Positions 1 to 5,440 are shown, numbered from the stretch's first letter. The stretch is DNA of 5,962 nucleotides from Clostridia bacterium (GCA_017481185.1 JAFUPO010000217.1:1-5962); one strand, 5' to 3'. Program-made: numbers and translations. Notes: generated by a model from the letters alone, not told the origin.

Positions 1-1
1 C

Positions 2-526
2 GCGTATGAGTTGATGCTCAAAACAGCTCTTCATTGGCCCGATCCCAGAGCCGCTCTATCTGCTATCGAAACGATAGCCCGGCGGGCCGGCATCACCGGC
101 ATGGTGGCTGGGCAGTGCGTAGACGTTTCGATGGAAGGCCAGGCCCCCACAAAGGAGCTTGTGGAGTACATTCATACCCATAAGACGGCTGACCTGATTA
201 CAGCGCCGATCGAGGCAGGGCTGCTTCTTTGGGGCGGCGATAAGCTGTTGGAATCAGCTCGCGCCTATGGCTATCATTTGGGCATCACCTTTCAGATGAT
301 CGATGATTGCCTGGATGTGGAGGGCAACGAGCAGCTGATGGGCAAGCGAACGGGGGTGGATGCCGCCCACGGAAAGCTGACATGGCCCGCTTTGGTAGGT
401 TTGAAAGCCACCCGACAGGAGGCAGCACGGCATTATCAGCAGGCTTTGGAGGCTGCTGAACGGTTTAATCTTATCGGAAACTTTTTAAAAGCTCTTGCGC
501 AAACCATGCAAGACCGAGTACAATAA
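2..526 (+). CDS. ispA: Polyprenyl (farnesyl/geranyl-type) diphosphate synthase, C-terminal part, truncated by window start
   Basis: This is the C-terminal 174 codons of a trans-isoprenyl diphosphate synthase (Pfam polyprenyl_synt, PF00348), a cytosolic enzyme that condenses isopentenyl diphosphate with allylic diphosphates. The frame is open from base 2 and the residues before the first possible start (AYEL) fit the helix normally found there, so the gene begins upstream. IspA-type enzymes are about 290-300 residues, so roughly 120 residues are missing, including the first Asp-rich motif. Visible family motifs are GMVAGQ, the HKTADLI segment (usually HKTGxLI), and the second Asp-rich motif FQMIDDCLDV with DDxxD at bases 302-316, followed by GKLTWPAL. 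The TAA stop is at 524-526. A DUF212 gene follows after 40 nt, a neighbour commonly seen beside ispA in Clostridia. The family is clear, but product chain length cannot be judged without the first motif, so the ispA symbol is the likely choice rather than a certain one. Confidence 0.9.
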   Translation, partial: AYELMLKTALHWPDPRAALSAIETIARRAGITGMVAGQCVDVSMEGQAPTKELVEYIHTHKTADLITAPIEAGLLLWGGDKLLESARAYGYHLGITFQMIDDCLDVEGNEQLMGKRTGVDAAHGKLTWPALVGLKATRQEAARHYQQALEAAERFNLIGNFLKALAQTMQDRVQ

Positions 527-566
527 GAAAATGAATGTCGCCTTGTGCAGTTAGGAGTGCATTGGT

Positions 567-1016
567 TTGCACAATGTATTAGAGATTTTCTCAAATAGGA
601 TTTTGCTTTGCGCCGTTGCAAGCTGGTTCGCTGCCCAGGTTTTGAAGGTGCCGATTTACTGGCTGATCGAGCGCAAATTTGATTGGCGCAGAGTTTTTGA
701 ATCGGGCGGTATGCCCAGCTCTCACAGCGCCTTCGTGGTTTCTTTGGCGCTAATGGTAGGCTTGAATGACGGGTTTGCCACAACAGCATTTGCCATTACG
801 TTCACGCTGGCAGCCATTGTTATGTATGATGCAGCTGGCGTGCGCCGCGAGACAGGGACCCAAGCGGCCGTGCTGAATCGGCTCCTTAAGGATCTGCTTA
901 TCGATGGCAAGCCCATCTCTGAGGATACGCTTAAGGAACTTATCGGCCATACGCCTGTGGAAGTATTTGCAGGCGCTGTGCTCGGTTTGATCATGACGCT
1001 GATTTTTATGCTGTAA
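567..1016 (+). CDS. Divergent PAP2 family (DUF212) integral membrane protein
   Basis: This 149-residue protein belongs to the DUF212/divergent PAP2 family (PF02681; B. subtilis YuiD is a relative). It has the family signatures GGMPSSHSAFV (residues 47-57, the counterpart of the PSGH phosphatase motif), YDAAGVRRETGTQA (87-100) and the C-terminal GHTPVEVFAGAVLG (127-140). Hydrophobic segments lie near residues 10-33, 54-86 and 131-148, so it is a membrane protein. The start is TTG at 567: AGGAG at 553-557 lies 9 nt upstream, the N-terminus MHNVLEIFSNRILLCAVASW matches the usual start of the family, and no in-frame ATG is nearby. PAP2 relatives hydrolyse lipid phosphates. The activity of this divergent branch is not firmly established. 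Its position directly after a prenyl diphosphate synthase makes an isoprenoid phosphate or diphosphate a reasonable inferred substrate. Confidence 0.92.
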   Translation: MHNVLEIFSNRILLCAVASWFAAQVLKVPIYWLIERKFDWRRVFESGGMPSSHSAFVVSLALMVGLNDGFATTAFAITFTLAAIVMYDAAGVRRETGTQAAVLNRLLKDLLIDGKPISEDTLKELIGHTPVEVFAGAVLGLIMTLIFML

Positions 1017-1044
1017 ATACGAGAGCTTACAGGGAGGCATTGCC

Positions 1045-1575
1045 TTGGATCATTTTAAAGAAGAAATTATCATCAAAAAGAATCGCCTGATGAACGAGGT
1101 GCTGTTTGTACTTTCTCTCATCTCGATGGTGCTGGCAGGGGCATATGTGCTCTTTATGATTCAGATGCTGTTCTTCGCCTTTGACTGGTTCACACTGATT
1201 ACCGTATTGCTGGCAGCTGGCTGCGCGGTGCTCATCTATCTGCGCCGTGACCGTTTGCGCACAGAGTACGAATATACCTTTACCAATGGCGAAATGGATT
1301 TTGCCATGGTGTTCAATAACCAGAAACGCAAAAACCTGGGCACTATGCGGGTGCGCAATGTAGAGGCCTTTGGTCCGGTCAGCGGCAAGGCCTTTCAACG
1401 GTATGTGACTATGAAGAATATAAAAACGAGCAACTGGTTCCTCAACAGGGGCGCTGAGCTGTACTACTTCTACTTTTCCAAAGAAGATGCCAAGCGCCTG
1501 ATCGTTATTGAGCCCAGCGAAGAGATGGTGGATCTGATCAAAAAGTATCTGCCCTACGGCGCATATCAGGGCTGA
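1045..1575 (+). CDS. DUF6106 family two-helix membrane protein of unknown function
   Basis: This 176-residue protein resembles the clostridial DUF6106 family. The N-terminus MDHFKEEIIIKK, two adjacent hydrophobic helices (about residues 16-43 and 47-66), the EYEYTFTNGEMDFAMVF block (74-90) and the basic KRKNL (94-98) follow that family's layout. The cytoplasmic part after the second helix (about 67-176) looks like a small beta-rich PH-like domain ending in an acidic helix (EPSEEMVDLIKKYL); that fold description is my inference. The start is TTG at 1045, set by AGGGAGG at 1031-1037 with 7 nt spacing, and it gives the expected N-terminus. The gene sits 28 nt after the DUF212 gene and 14 nt before the cysteine desulfurase gene, so co-transcription is likely. 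No function is known to me. The neighbours do not settle whether it belongs with the isoprenoid genes or the sulfur genes. Confidence 0.82.
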   Translation: MDHFKEEIIIKKNRLMNEVLFVLSLISMVLAGAYVLFMIQMLFFAFDWFTLITVLLAAGCAVLIYLRRDRLRTEYEYTFTNGEMDFAMVFNNQKRKNLGTMRVRNVEAFGPVSGKAFQRYVTMKNIKTSNWFLNRGAELYYFYFSKEDAKRLIVIEPSEEMVDLIKKYLPYGAYQG

Positions 1576-1589
1576 AACAGAGGCAAACG

Positions 1590-2741
1590 ATGAACGTATA
1601 TTTGGATAACAGCGCCACAACCCGCCCAAGGGCCGAGGTAATTGCAGCTATGACCCGGGAGATGGAGGAAGGGTATTTCAACCCCTCCTCCTTATATCGT
1701 CCGGCTCTGGAAGCAGAAAAGCGCCTGCTTGAGTGCAGAAAGCTCATCGCCGCTTCCCTCCATGCCCAGCCCGGCAGCGTTTACTTTACCGGCAGCGGCA
1801 CAGAGGCAGATAATATCGCCATTGTGGGACACATGGCTACGATCAAAAAACCCTCTCAAATTCTGTATCTTGCAGTGGAACACCCTGCGGTAAGAGAAGC
1901 TTGCCTGGCTTGCGAACGAATGGGGCATAGGGCCCAGGCAATACCGGTGGATCATCGGGGCGTGGCTGATCTTGAAAGCCTGAAAGGCCTCATGAGTGAT
2001 GACACGGCGCTGATCTGCATTATGCAGGTCAATAACGAAACCGGCGCAGTCCAGCCCATTGATGAAATCTCTGCACTGCGAGATCAATGGTGTCCCCGCG
2101 CGGCGCTCCATGTGGATGGTGTGCAAGGCTATCTTCGCCTGCCCATGGATATGGCTAGGTGCAAGGTGCAATCTTATGCATTGAGCGCCCATAAAATACA
2201 GGGGCCTAAGGGCATCGGCGCGTTGGTGCTTGGTCAGGGCGCTAAGGTTAGCGCCATCCAGTTCGGCGGCGGGCAGGAGAAAGGCCTGCGTTCAGGCACA
2301 GAGAATACGCCTGGCATCGCGGGCCTCAGAGCAGCGGTTGAGGCTTATCCTAAAGATAGCTTTGAAACCATGATGGCTTTAAAACGGCGGCTGTACGAGG
2401 GAATCAAGAAAAATATTCCCGGTGCTGAACTGAACGGCCCAGGTTTGGATGATCCTGCCTGCGCACCTCATATCCTGAATTTGTCTATGCCGCCGGTGCG
2501 GTCAGACACGATGCTTTTTGCATTAGAGGGGGATGGCATCTACGTTTCCAGCGGAAGCGCCTGCTCCTCTCACCAGCAGAAGGTGTCGGCGGTGCTCAAG
2601 GCGATGGGTGTTTCTGCCAGCAGGGCTCAAAGCGCCATTCGTTTTAGCTTTTCGCCCACCAACACACTTGAGGAGATCGATTATACCATTGAGCGGGCTG
2701 TGGCCCATTACCAAATGCTGAGCAAATACACCCGCCGCTAA
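1590..2741 (+). CDS. Cysteine desulfurase (NifS/IscS-like), probable partner of ThiI
   Basis: This 383-residue class V aminotransferase-fold enzyme (PF00266) is PLP-dependent and converts L-cysteine to L-alanine with a persulfide left on its catalytic cysteine. Conserved elements are the N-terminal YLDNSATT (residues 4-11), GSGTEADN (68-75), His98 in VEHPAV, NNETGA (148-153), Asp175 in HVDGVQ, the PLP lysine Lys202 in SAHKIQGPKG, GGGQEKGLRSGTEN (226-239) and the active-site loop SSGSACSS with Cys325. Length is normal for the family. The ATG at 1590 has AGAGG 6 nt upstream. It ends 18 nt before thiI. In B. subtilis a desulfurase gene (nifZ) adjacent to thiI encodes the dedicated sulfur donor for 4-thiouridine, so the same pairing is inferred here. 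A general Fe-S cluster role cannot be excluded, but no iscU/sufU-like scaffold gene is in the window. Confidence 0.95.
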   Translation: MNVYLDNSATTRPRAEVIAAMTREMEEGYFNPSSLYRPALEAEKRLLECRKLIAASLHAQPGSVYFTGSGTEADNIAIVGHMATIKKPSQILYLAVEHPAVREACLACERMGHRAQAIPVDHRGVADLESLKGLMSDDTALICIMQVNNETGAVQPIDEISALRDQWCPRAALHVDGVQGYLRLPMDMARCKVQSYALSAHKIQGPKGIGALVLGQGAKVSAIQFGGGQEKGLRSGTENTPGIAGLRAAVEAYPKDSFETMMALKRRLYEGIKKNIPGAELNGPGLDDPACAPHILNLSMPPVRSDTMLFALEGDGIYVSSGSACSSHQQKVSAVLKAMGVSASRAQSAIRFSFSPTNTLEEIDYTIERAVAHYQMLSKYTRR

Positions 2742-2759
2742 TTACTGAGGAGGATCGTT

Positions 2760-3905
2760 ATGCGCGAGGTTTTACTGGTTCGCTTCGGCGAAATCTTTTT
2801 GAAAGGGCTGAATCGCCCCTTCTTCATGAAAACCCTGGTCAGCCACGTCAAGGAAGCTGTTAAGGGCGTGGAAGGCAAGGTTTGGCTCCATGACAGCCGA
2901 GTATTCGTCAGCGATATGACGGATATGCAGGAGTGCATCCGCCGGGTGACCAAAGTGTTCGGCGTTCACTCTGTTTGCCCGGCCATTGAAATGCCAAAGG
3001 ATGATTTTGAGGCCATCTGCCAAAAAGCAGCTGAAATGGTTAGCCAGTGGCAGGGAACCTTTAAGGTGAACGCCCGCCGCTCTGACAAGCGCTATTTCAT
3101 GGATTCTCCTGCCATTAACCAGGAGATTGGCGGTTACATTCTGGAGCGTGTTCCTGGTCTGAAGGTAGATGTGCATAAGCCTGAACACGTGCTTTCTGTA
3201 GAGATTCGTGATCTGTGCTATCTATATGGCAAAACCATCATGGCGGTGGGAGGGATGCCCATTGGAACCAATGGCCGTGCTACGCTGCTGCTTTCCGGTG
3301 GCATCGACAGCCCTGTGGCCGGATGGATGATTGCTAAGCGCGGCGTAAAGATTAATGCCGTTCACTTCCACTCCTATCCATACACCTCAGACCGCGCCAA
3401 GGAAAAGGTGCTTTCCTTGGCCCGCATCCTGTCAGAAAGCTGCTGCGGCATCAAGGTTCATGTGGTGCCCTTTACGAAGATTCAGATGGAGATCCATGAA
3501 AAATGCCCGGATGAATATACGACGCTGATCATGCGCCGCTTTATGATGCGCATTGCCGAGCGGATAGCCCAACAGGAGAATTCCCAGGCGCTGGTTACCG
3601 GCGAGAGCATTGGCCAGGTAGCCAGTCAGACCATGCAGGCCTTGCAGACCACCGACAGCGGGGTGGAGATGCCTGTGTTCCGCCCGTTGATTGGTTTTGA
3701 CAAGCAGGAAATCATCGACATTGCTTTGAAAATCGATACGTTTGAAACATCTTCTTTGCCCTATGAGGATTGCTGCACTGTGTTTACCCCCAAGCATCCT
3801 GCCACGCATCCCAAAATGGAAAAGATTCTGGCCGGTGAAGCTGCCCTGGAGGGGGAAGCGTTGATCCAGGAGGCATTGGCAGGCGTTGAGGTTATTGAGG
3901 TATAA
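2760..3905 (+). CDS. thiI: tRNA 4-thiouridine synthetase ThiI, rhodanese-less form
   Basis: ThiI adenylates uridine 8 of tRNA and replaces the activated oxygen with sulfur; in many bacteria it also takes part in making the thiamine thiazole ring. This 381-residue protein shows an N-terminal ferredoxin-like domain (about 1-55, starting REVLLVRFGEIFLKGLNRPF), a THUMP RNA-binding domain (about 57-162, PF02926) and the PP-loop AMP-forming domain (PF02568) with SGGIDSP at 179-185 (Asp183). GESIGQVASQT (281-291) is also conserved. The protein ends about 40 residues after PYEDCCTVF (334-342). Cys338 or Cys339 would correspond to the catalytic Cys344 of E. coli ThiI. E. coli ThiI has about 480 residues and a C-terminal rhodanese domain that is absent here, as in Bacillus. 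A strong GAGGAGG lies 6 nt before ATG 2760. The stop at 3903-3905 lies 1 nt from the convergent bofA stop. Confidence 0.96.
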   Translation: MREVLLVRFGEIFLKGLNRPFFMKTLVSHVKEAVKGVEGKVWLHDSRVFVSDMTDMQECIRRVTKVFGVHSVCPAIEMPKDDFEAICQKAAEMVSQWQGTFKVNARRSDKRYFMDSPAINQEIGGYILERVPGLKVDVHKPEHVLSVEIRDLCYLYGKTIMAVGGMPIGTNGRATLLLSGGIDSPVAGWMIAKRGVKINAVHFHSYPYTSDRAKEKVLSLARILSESCCGIKVHVVPFTKIQMEIHEKCPDEYTTLIMRRFMMRIAERIAQQENSQALVTGESIGQVASQTMQALQTTDSGVEMPVFRPLIGFDKQEIIDIALKIDTFETSSLPYEDCCTVFTPKHPATHPKMEKILAGEAALEGEALIQEALAGVEVIEV

Positions 3906-3906
3906 C

Positions 3907-4173
3907 TCAGCCCATGGCTCGTACTGCGGCCATTGCGGCAAGGCCTGGCAAACCCAGCCACCCTGCGGCGGCAATAGTGGTTAGATTAATGCCTAGGGTA
4001 AGCCCCAAGGGGGCTGCAAGCAAATTCCATAAATGCAGGCTGACTAGCCCCATACAGGCGCGCTCCATAAACCGGAACCATCTGCTGGAAGGGTTGATTA
4101 CCATGGCGAAGCCCCAGAGTGCAAAAATGATCCCGGATGTGAGCAAGATGACGGGAAACATACGAGCAAGCAT
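3907..4173 (-). CDS. bofA: BofA family (pro-sigma-K processing inhibitor-like) small membrane protein
   Basis: This 88-residue protein is almost wholly hydrophobic and matches the BofA family (PF07441). The C-terminal half NLLAAPLGLTLGIN (50-63) followed by TTIAAAGWLGLPGLAAM (65-81) carries the family's N-x-x-T and LGLPG pattern. A first membrane helix spans about residues 5-27. In B. subtilis BofA sits in the outer forespore membrane and holds back the protease SpoIVFB, which activates sigma-K late in sporulation. Many Clostridia keep BofA-like proteins whose partner is less clear. The reading frame could be extended to a GTG at 4182-4180, but that codon overlaps the AAAGGAG ribosome binding site, so ATG at 4173-4171 is the supported start. 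The gene is convergent with thiI and divergent from cggR. In many Firmicutes bofA lies after recR, so this location is unusual. The family call is firm; the cellular role is inferred. Confidence 0.85.
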   Translation of the reverse strand: MLARMFPVILLTSGIIFALWGFAMVINPSSRWFRFMERACMGLVSLHLWNLLAAPLGLTLGINLTTIAAAGWLGLPGLAAMAAVRAMG

Positions 4174-4181
4174 TTGATTCA

Positions 4182-4188
4182 CTCCTTT
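4182..4188 (-). promoter_or_regulatory. Ribosome binding site that fixes the bofA start
   Basis: On the - strand AAAGGAG reads from 4188 to 4182 and is 8 nt upstream of ATG 4173-4171. It overlaps the upstream in-frame GTG (4182-4180), which therefore cannot be the initiator using this site. The bofA protein should be annotated as 88 residues rather than 91. Confidence 0.8.
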
Positions 4189-4194
4189 GGATCA

Positions 4195-4223
4195 AGCCTA
4201 TGCAATTAAACCGGGACAGATGA
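4195..4223 (-). promoter_or_regulatory. Possible sigma-E-type promoter for bofA (weak)
   Basis: On the - strand a -35-like TCATCTG (4223-4217) is followed after 14 nt by CATAGGCT (4202-4195). These resemble the sporulation sigma-E consensus elements (KMATATT, 14-15 nt, CATACANT) with mismatches in both. It would give a leader of about 20 nt that contains the AAAGGAG site. The element overlaps the terminator hairpin, so chance similarity is quite possible. B. subtilis bofA is, as I recall, transcribed by sigma-E, which is the reason for looking. Confidence 0.25.
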
Positions 4224-4243
4224 ATTTCTGCCCGGTTTTGTTT
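4208..4243 (+). terminator. Intrinsic terminator on the + strand, probably for the thiI transcript
   Basis: Arm AAACCGGG-A-CAGA (4208-4220, one bulged A at 4216) pairs with TCTGCCCGGTTT (4227-4238) around a 6-nt loop. The 12-bp stem has a GC-rich core, and the run TTTTGTTT at 4236-4243 closes it. On the - strand the stem is followed only by a short TTTAATT, so it works less well that way and lies in the bofA leader. There is no room for a terminator in the 1-nt gap between thiI and bofA, so this is the first clear + strand terminator after thiI. Confidence 0.72.
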
Positions 4244-4282
4244 CATTCTACAATAAAAGCGTTTAGAAAATAACAAAACCTA

Positions 4283-4311
4283 TTGCGATTTGACCATAAA
4301 TATGGTATGCT
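4283..4311 (+). promoter_or_regulatory. Sigma-A-type promoter for cggR-pgk
   Basis: TTGCGA (4283-4288) and TATGCT (4306-4311) are separated by 17 nt, and TGG directly before the -10 gives an extended -10 (TGn). The predicted transcript start is near 4318, the first base of the CggR operator. An alternative overlapping pair is TTGACC (4290-4295) and AATAGT (4313-4318), also 17 nt apart, which would put the -10 against the operator. The A/T-rich stretch upstream (about 4241-4282) could aid promoter strength. Confidence 0.55.
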
Positions 4312-4317
4312 GAATAG

Positions 4318-4357
4318 TGGGGCGAAAAACGTCCCACTGGGTCAGAATGAGTCCCAA
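4318..4357 (+). promoter_or_regulatory. Tandem CggR operator, two 20-bp units
   Basis: Unit 1 is TGGGGC, 6 nt, CGTC, CCAC (4318-4337). Unit 2 is TGGGTC, 6 nt, AGTC, CCAA (4338-4357). The B. subtilis CggR operator is, as known to me, CGGGAC-N6-TGTC-N4-CGGGAC-N6-TGTC, with the same 20-bp period and the same placement just downstream of the promoter. The spacing matches exactly and most conserved bases agree (GGG, C and GTC in both units). It sits between the predicted transcript start and the cggR start codon, so the gene is probably autoregulated and bound repressor would block transcription of cggR-pgk. Confidence 0.75.
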
Positions 4358-4368
4358 ATATGTGCTGC

Positions 4369-4378
4369 GGGGTGAGGG
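4369..4378 (+). promoter_or_regulatory. Ribosome binding site supporting the cggR start at 4380
   Basis: The purine-rich GGGGTGAGGG (4369-4378) contains GGTGA, as in the tail of the AGGAGGTGA consensus, and precedes ATG 4380. The upstream in-frame candidates GTG 4317 and ATG 4347 have no comparable site, and 4317 lies at the predicted transcript start. Confidence 0.6.
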
Positions 4379-4379
4379 A

Positions 4380-5417
4380 ATGCAAGAAGGCTTTTTAGAA
4401 TTGATGCAATCCCTGGCGCCTGACTTGGCTGAAGAAATGAGCCGCAGGGCTCTGGTGCTTGAGCGCATCGCCGCACTGCAGCCGGTGGGTCGCCGCCAGT
4501 TAGCCGCGCGGTTGAATCTGCCCGAGCGAGAAGTTCGTGCGGTCGCCAATGTGCTCAAGGAGGCAGGATTCATTACCTTGGATGCAGCAGGTATGACGCT
4601 GACGCCTAAGGCGGATGATATTCTTGCGGCCTCTCGGGAGTTTAGCCGCGCAATGGGAGGCCTTACAGATATGGAGACGCGGTTGAGCCGTTTGCTTGGC
4701 GTGCCCAAGGTGTTTGTGGCAGCGGGGGATGCAGACGCAGAGGCTCATGTGCTAACCGACGTGGGGCGTATGGCAGCGCAAAGGGTTCGCAGTCTTTTGC
4801 AAAGCGGCAATACCCTAGCAGTAACCGGCGGCAATACCATGGCTCAGGTGGCACGCTTTATGCCGGTCGCATCGCCCCTAAACGTGATGGTTGTGCCTGC
4901 ACGGGGCGGCATAGGCCGCGCTGTGGAGACCCAAGCCAATACCCTGGCAGCAGAGATTGCAAGAAGGCTGGGGGGGCATCACCGCCTGATGCATCTGCCC
5001 GATCATATGGATCAGGGGGCGCTGGCAGAGCTTTTGAAGGTGCCTGAGGTGAAGGAAGCTATGGAGCTGCTTCAAAGGGCAGATGTGATTCTTCATGGCA
5101 TTGGCCGAGCTGATGAAATGGCGAAGCATCGCCGGCTATCTGTCTCGCTGGTACGAATGCTTACGGAGCAGGGAGCGGTAGCTGAGGCGTTTGGCAATTA
5201 CTTTGACAGCGAGGGCCGTTGCCTCTACAGCGCCTCCAGCGTTGGGGTGGATACGGCCATCCTTCAGCCCCATTGCCAGATGATTGCCGTGGCTGCGGGC
5301 AAGCGAAAAGCCCAAGCAATTATGGCGGTCATAAAACATTACCATCACGCCATGCTGGTCACGGATGAAGGCGCTGCCCGGCAGATGCTGTATTTGCTGG
5401 GTGATAGGCAAAACTGA
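4380..5417 (+). CDS. cggR: CggR-type central glycolytic genes regulator (SorC family)
   Basis: CggR represses lower-glycolysis genes and is released from DNA by fructose-1,6-bisphosphate in B. subtilis. This 345-residue protein (B. subtilis CggR has about 340) has an N-terminal winged-helix region with the HTH at about 36-64 (VGRRQLAARLNLPEREVRAV, then NVLKEAGFI), and a SorC-type sugar-binding domain (PF04198) from about residue 90. Sugar-phosphate-site motifs include VTGGNTMAQVA (138-148), VVPARGGIG (161-169) followed by ETQAN (173-177), HGIGRADEM (229-237), GAVAEAFGNYFD (265-276) and the C-terminal AAGKRKAQAI, VTDEGAARQML. ATG 4380 is chosen over GTG 4317 because the resulting N-terminus aligns with that of known CggR proteins and because the longer reading would place the operator inside the gene. 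A tandem CggR operator lies upstream and pgk follows after 59 nt, which confirms the role. Confidence 0.93.
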   Translation: MQEGFLELMQSLAPDLAEEMSRRALVLERIAALQPVGRRQLAARLNLPEREVRAVANVLKEAGFITLDAAGMTLTPKADDILAASREFSRAMGGLTDMETRLSRLLGVPKVFVAAGDADAEAHVLTDVGRMAAQRVRSLLQSGNTLAVTGGNTMAQVARFMPVASPLNVMVVPARGGIGRAVETQANTLAAEIARRLGGHHRLMHLPDHMDQGALAELLKVPEVKEAMELLQRADVILHGIGRADEMAKHRRLSVSLVRMLTEQGAVAEAFGNYFDSEGRCLYSASSVGVDTAILQPHCQMIAVAAGKRKAQAIMAVIKHYHHAMLVTDEGAARQMLYLLGDRQN

Positions 5418-5440
5418 TTGTATGCCCAAAGGGCTTGCAA
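5418..5440 (+). other. Intercistronic hairpin directly after the cggR stop codon
   Basis: Arm TTGTATGCCC (5418-5427) pairs with GGGCTTGCAA (5431-5440) around an AAA loop, with one T-T mismatch and one G-T wobble. There is no T-run after it, so it is not a good intrinsic terminator. It may act as an mRNA processing or stability element between cggR and pgk, similar in idea to the processed cggR-gapA junction known in B. subtilis; that role is inferred. Confidence 0.5.

Noticed and set aside
1027..1629. 200-codon open frame on the - strand opposite the DUF6106 gene
   Set aside because: It overlaps a recognisable gene with a good ribosome site on the + strand, its product (rich in His, Cys and Gln) resembles no family, and it has no convincing upstream site. 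It is a frame shadow.
3432..3974. 180-codon open frame on the - strand opposite thiI and bofA
   Set aside because: It covers conserved ThiI motifs in antisense and is out of frame with the real bofA; composition is not protein-like.
3914..4177. 87-codon + strand frame opposite bofA
   Set aside because: The - strand frame matches the BofA family and has an AAAGGAG site. The + strand product has no recognisable features, although the strand may be transcribed as a thiI 3' extension.
4174..4182. Three-residue N-terminal extension of BofA from GTG 4182
   Set aside because: The GTG is inside the ribosome binding site for the ATG at 4173.
4245..4250. TAGAAT on the - strand as a sigma-A -10 for bofA
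   Set aside because: A good -10 match, but the only TTG-type -35 upstream (TTGTTA) is 20 nt away and the hexamer at 17 nt is poor, so I did not list it as a promoter.
4317..4379. N-terminal extension of CggR from GTG 4317 or ATG 4347
   Set aside because: No ribosome site upstream of either, the extension would contain the operator, and known CggR proteins begin at the position equivalent to ATG 4380.
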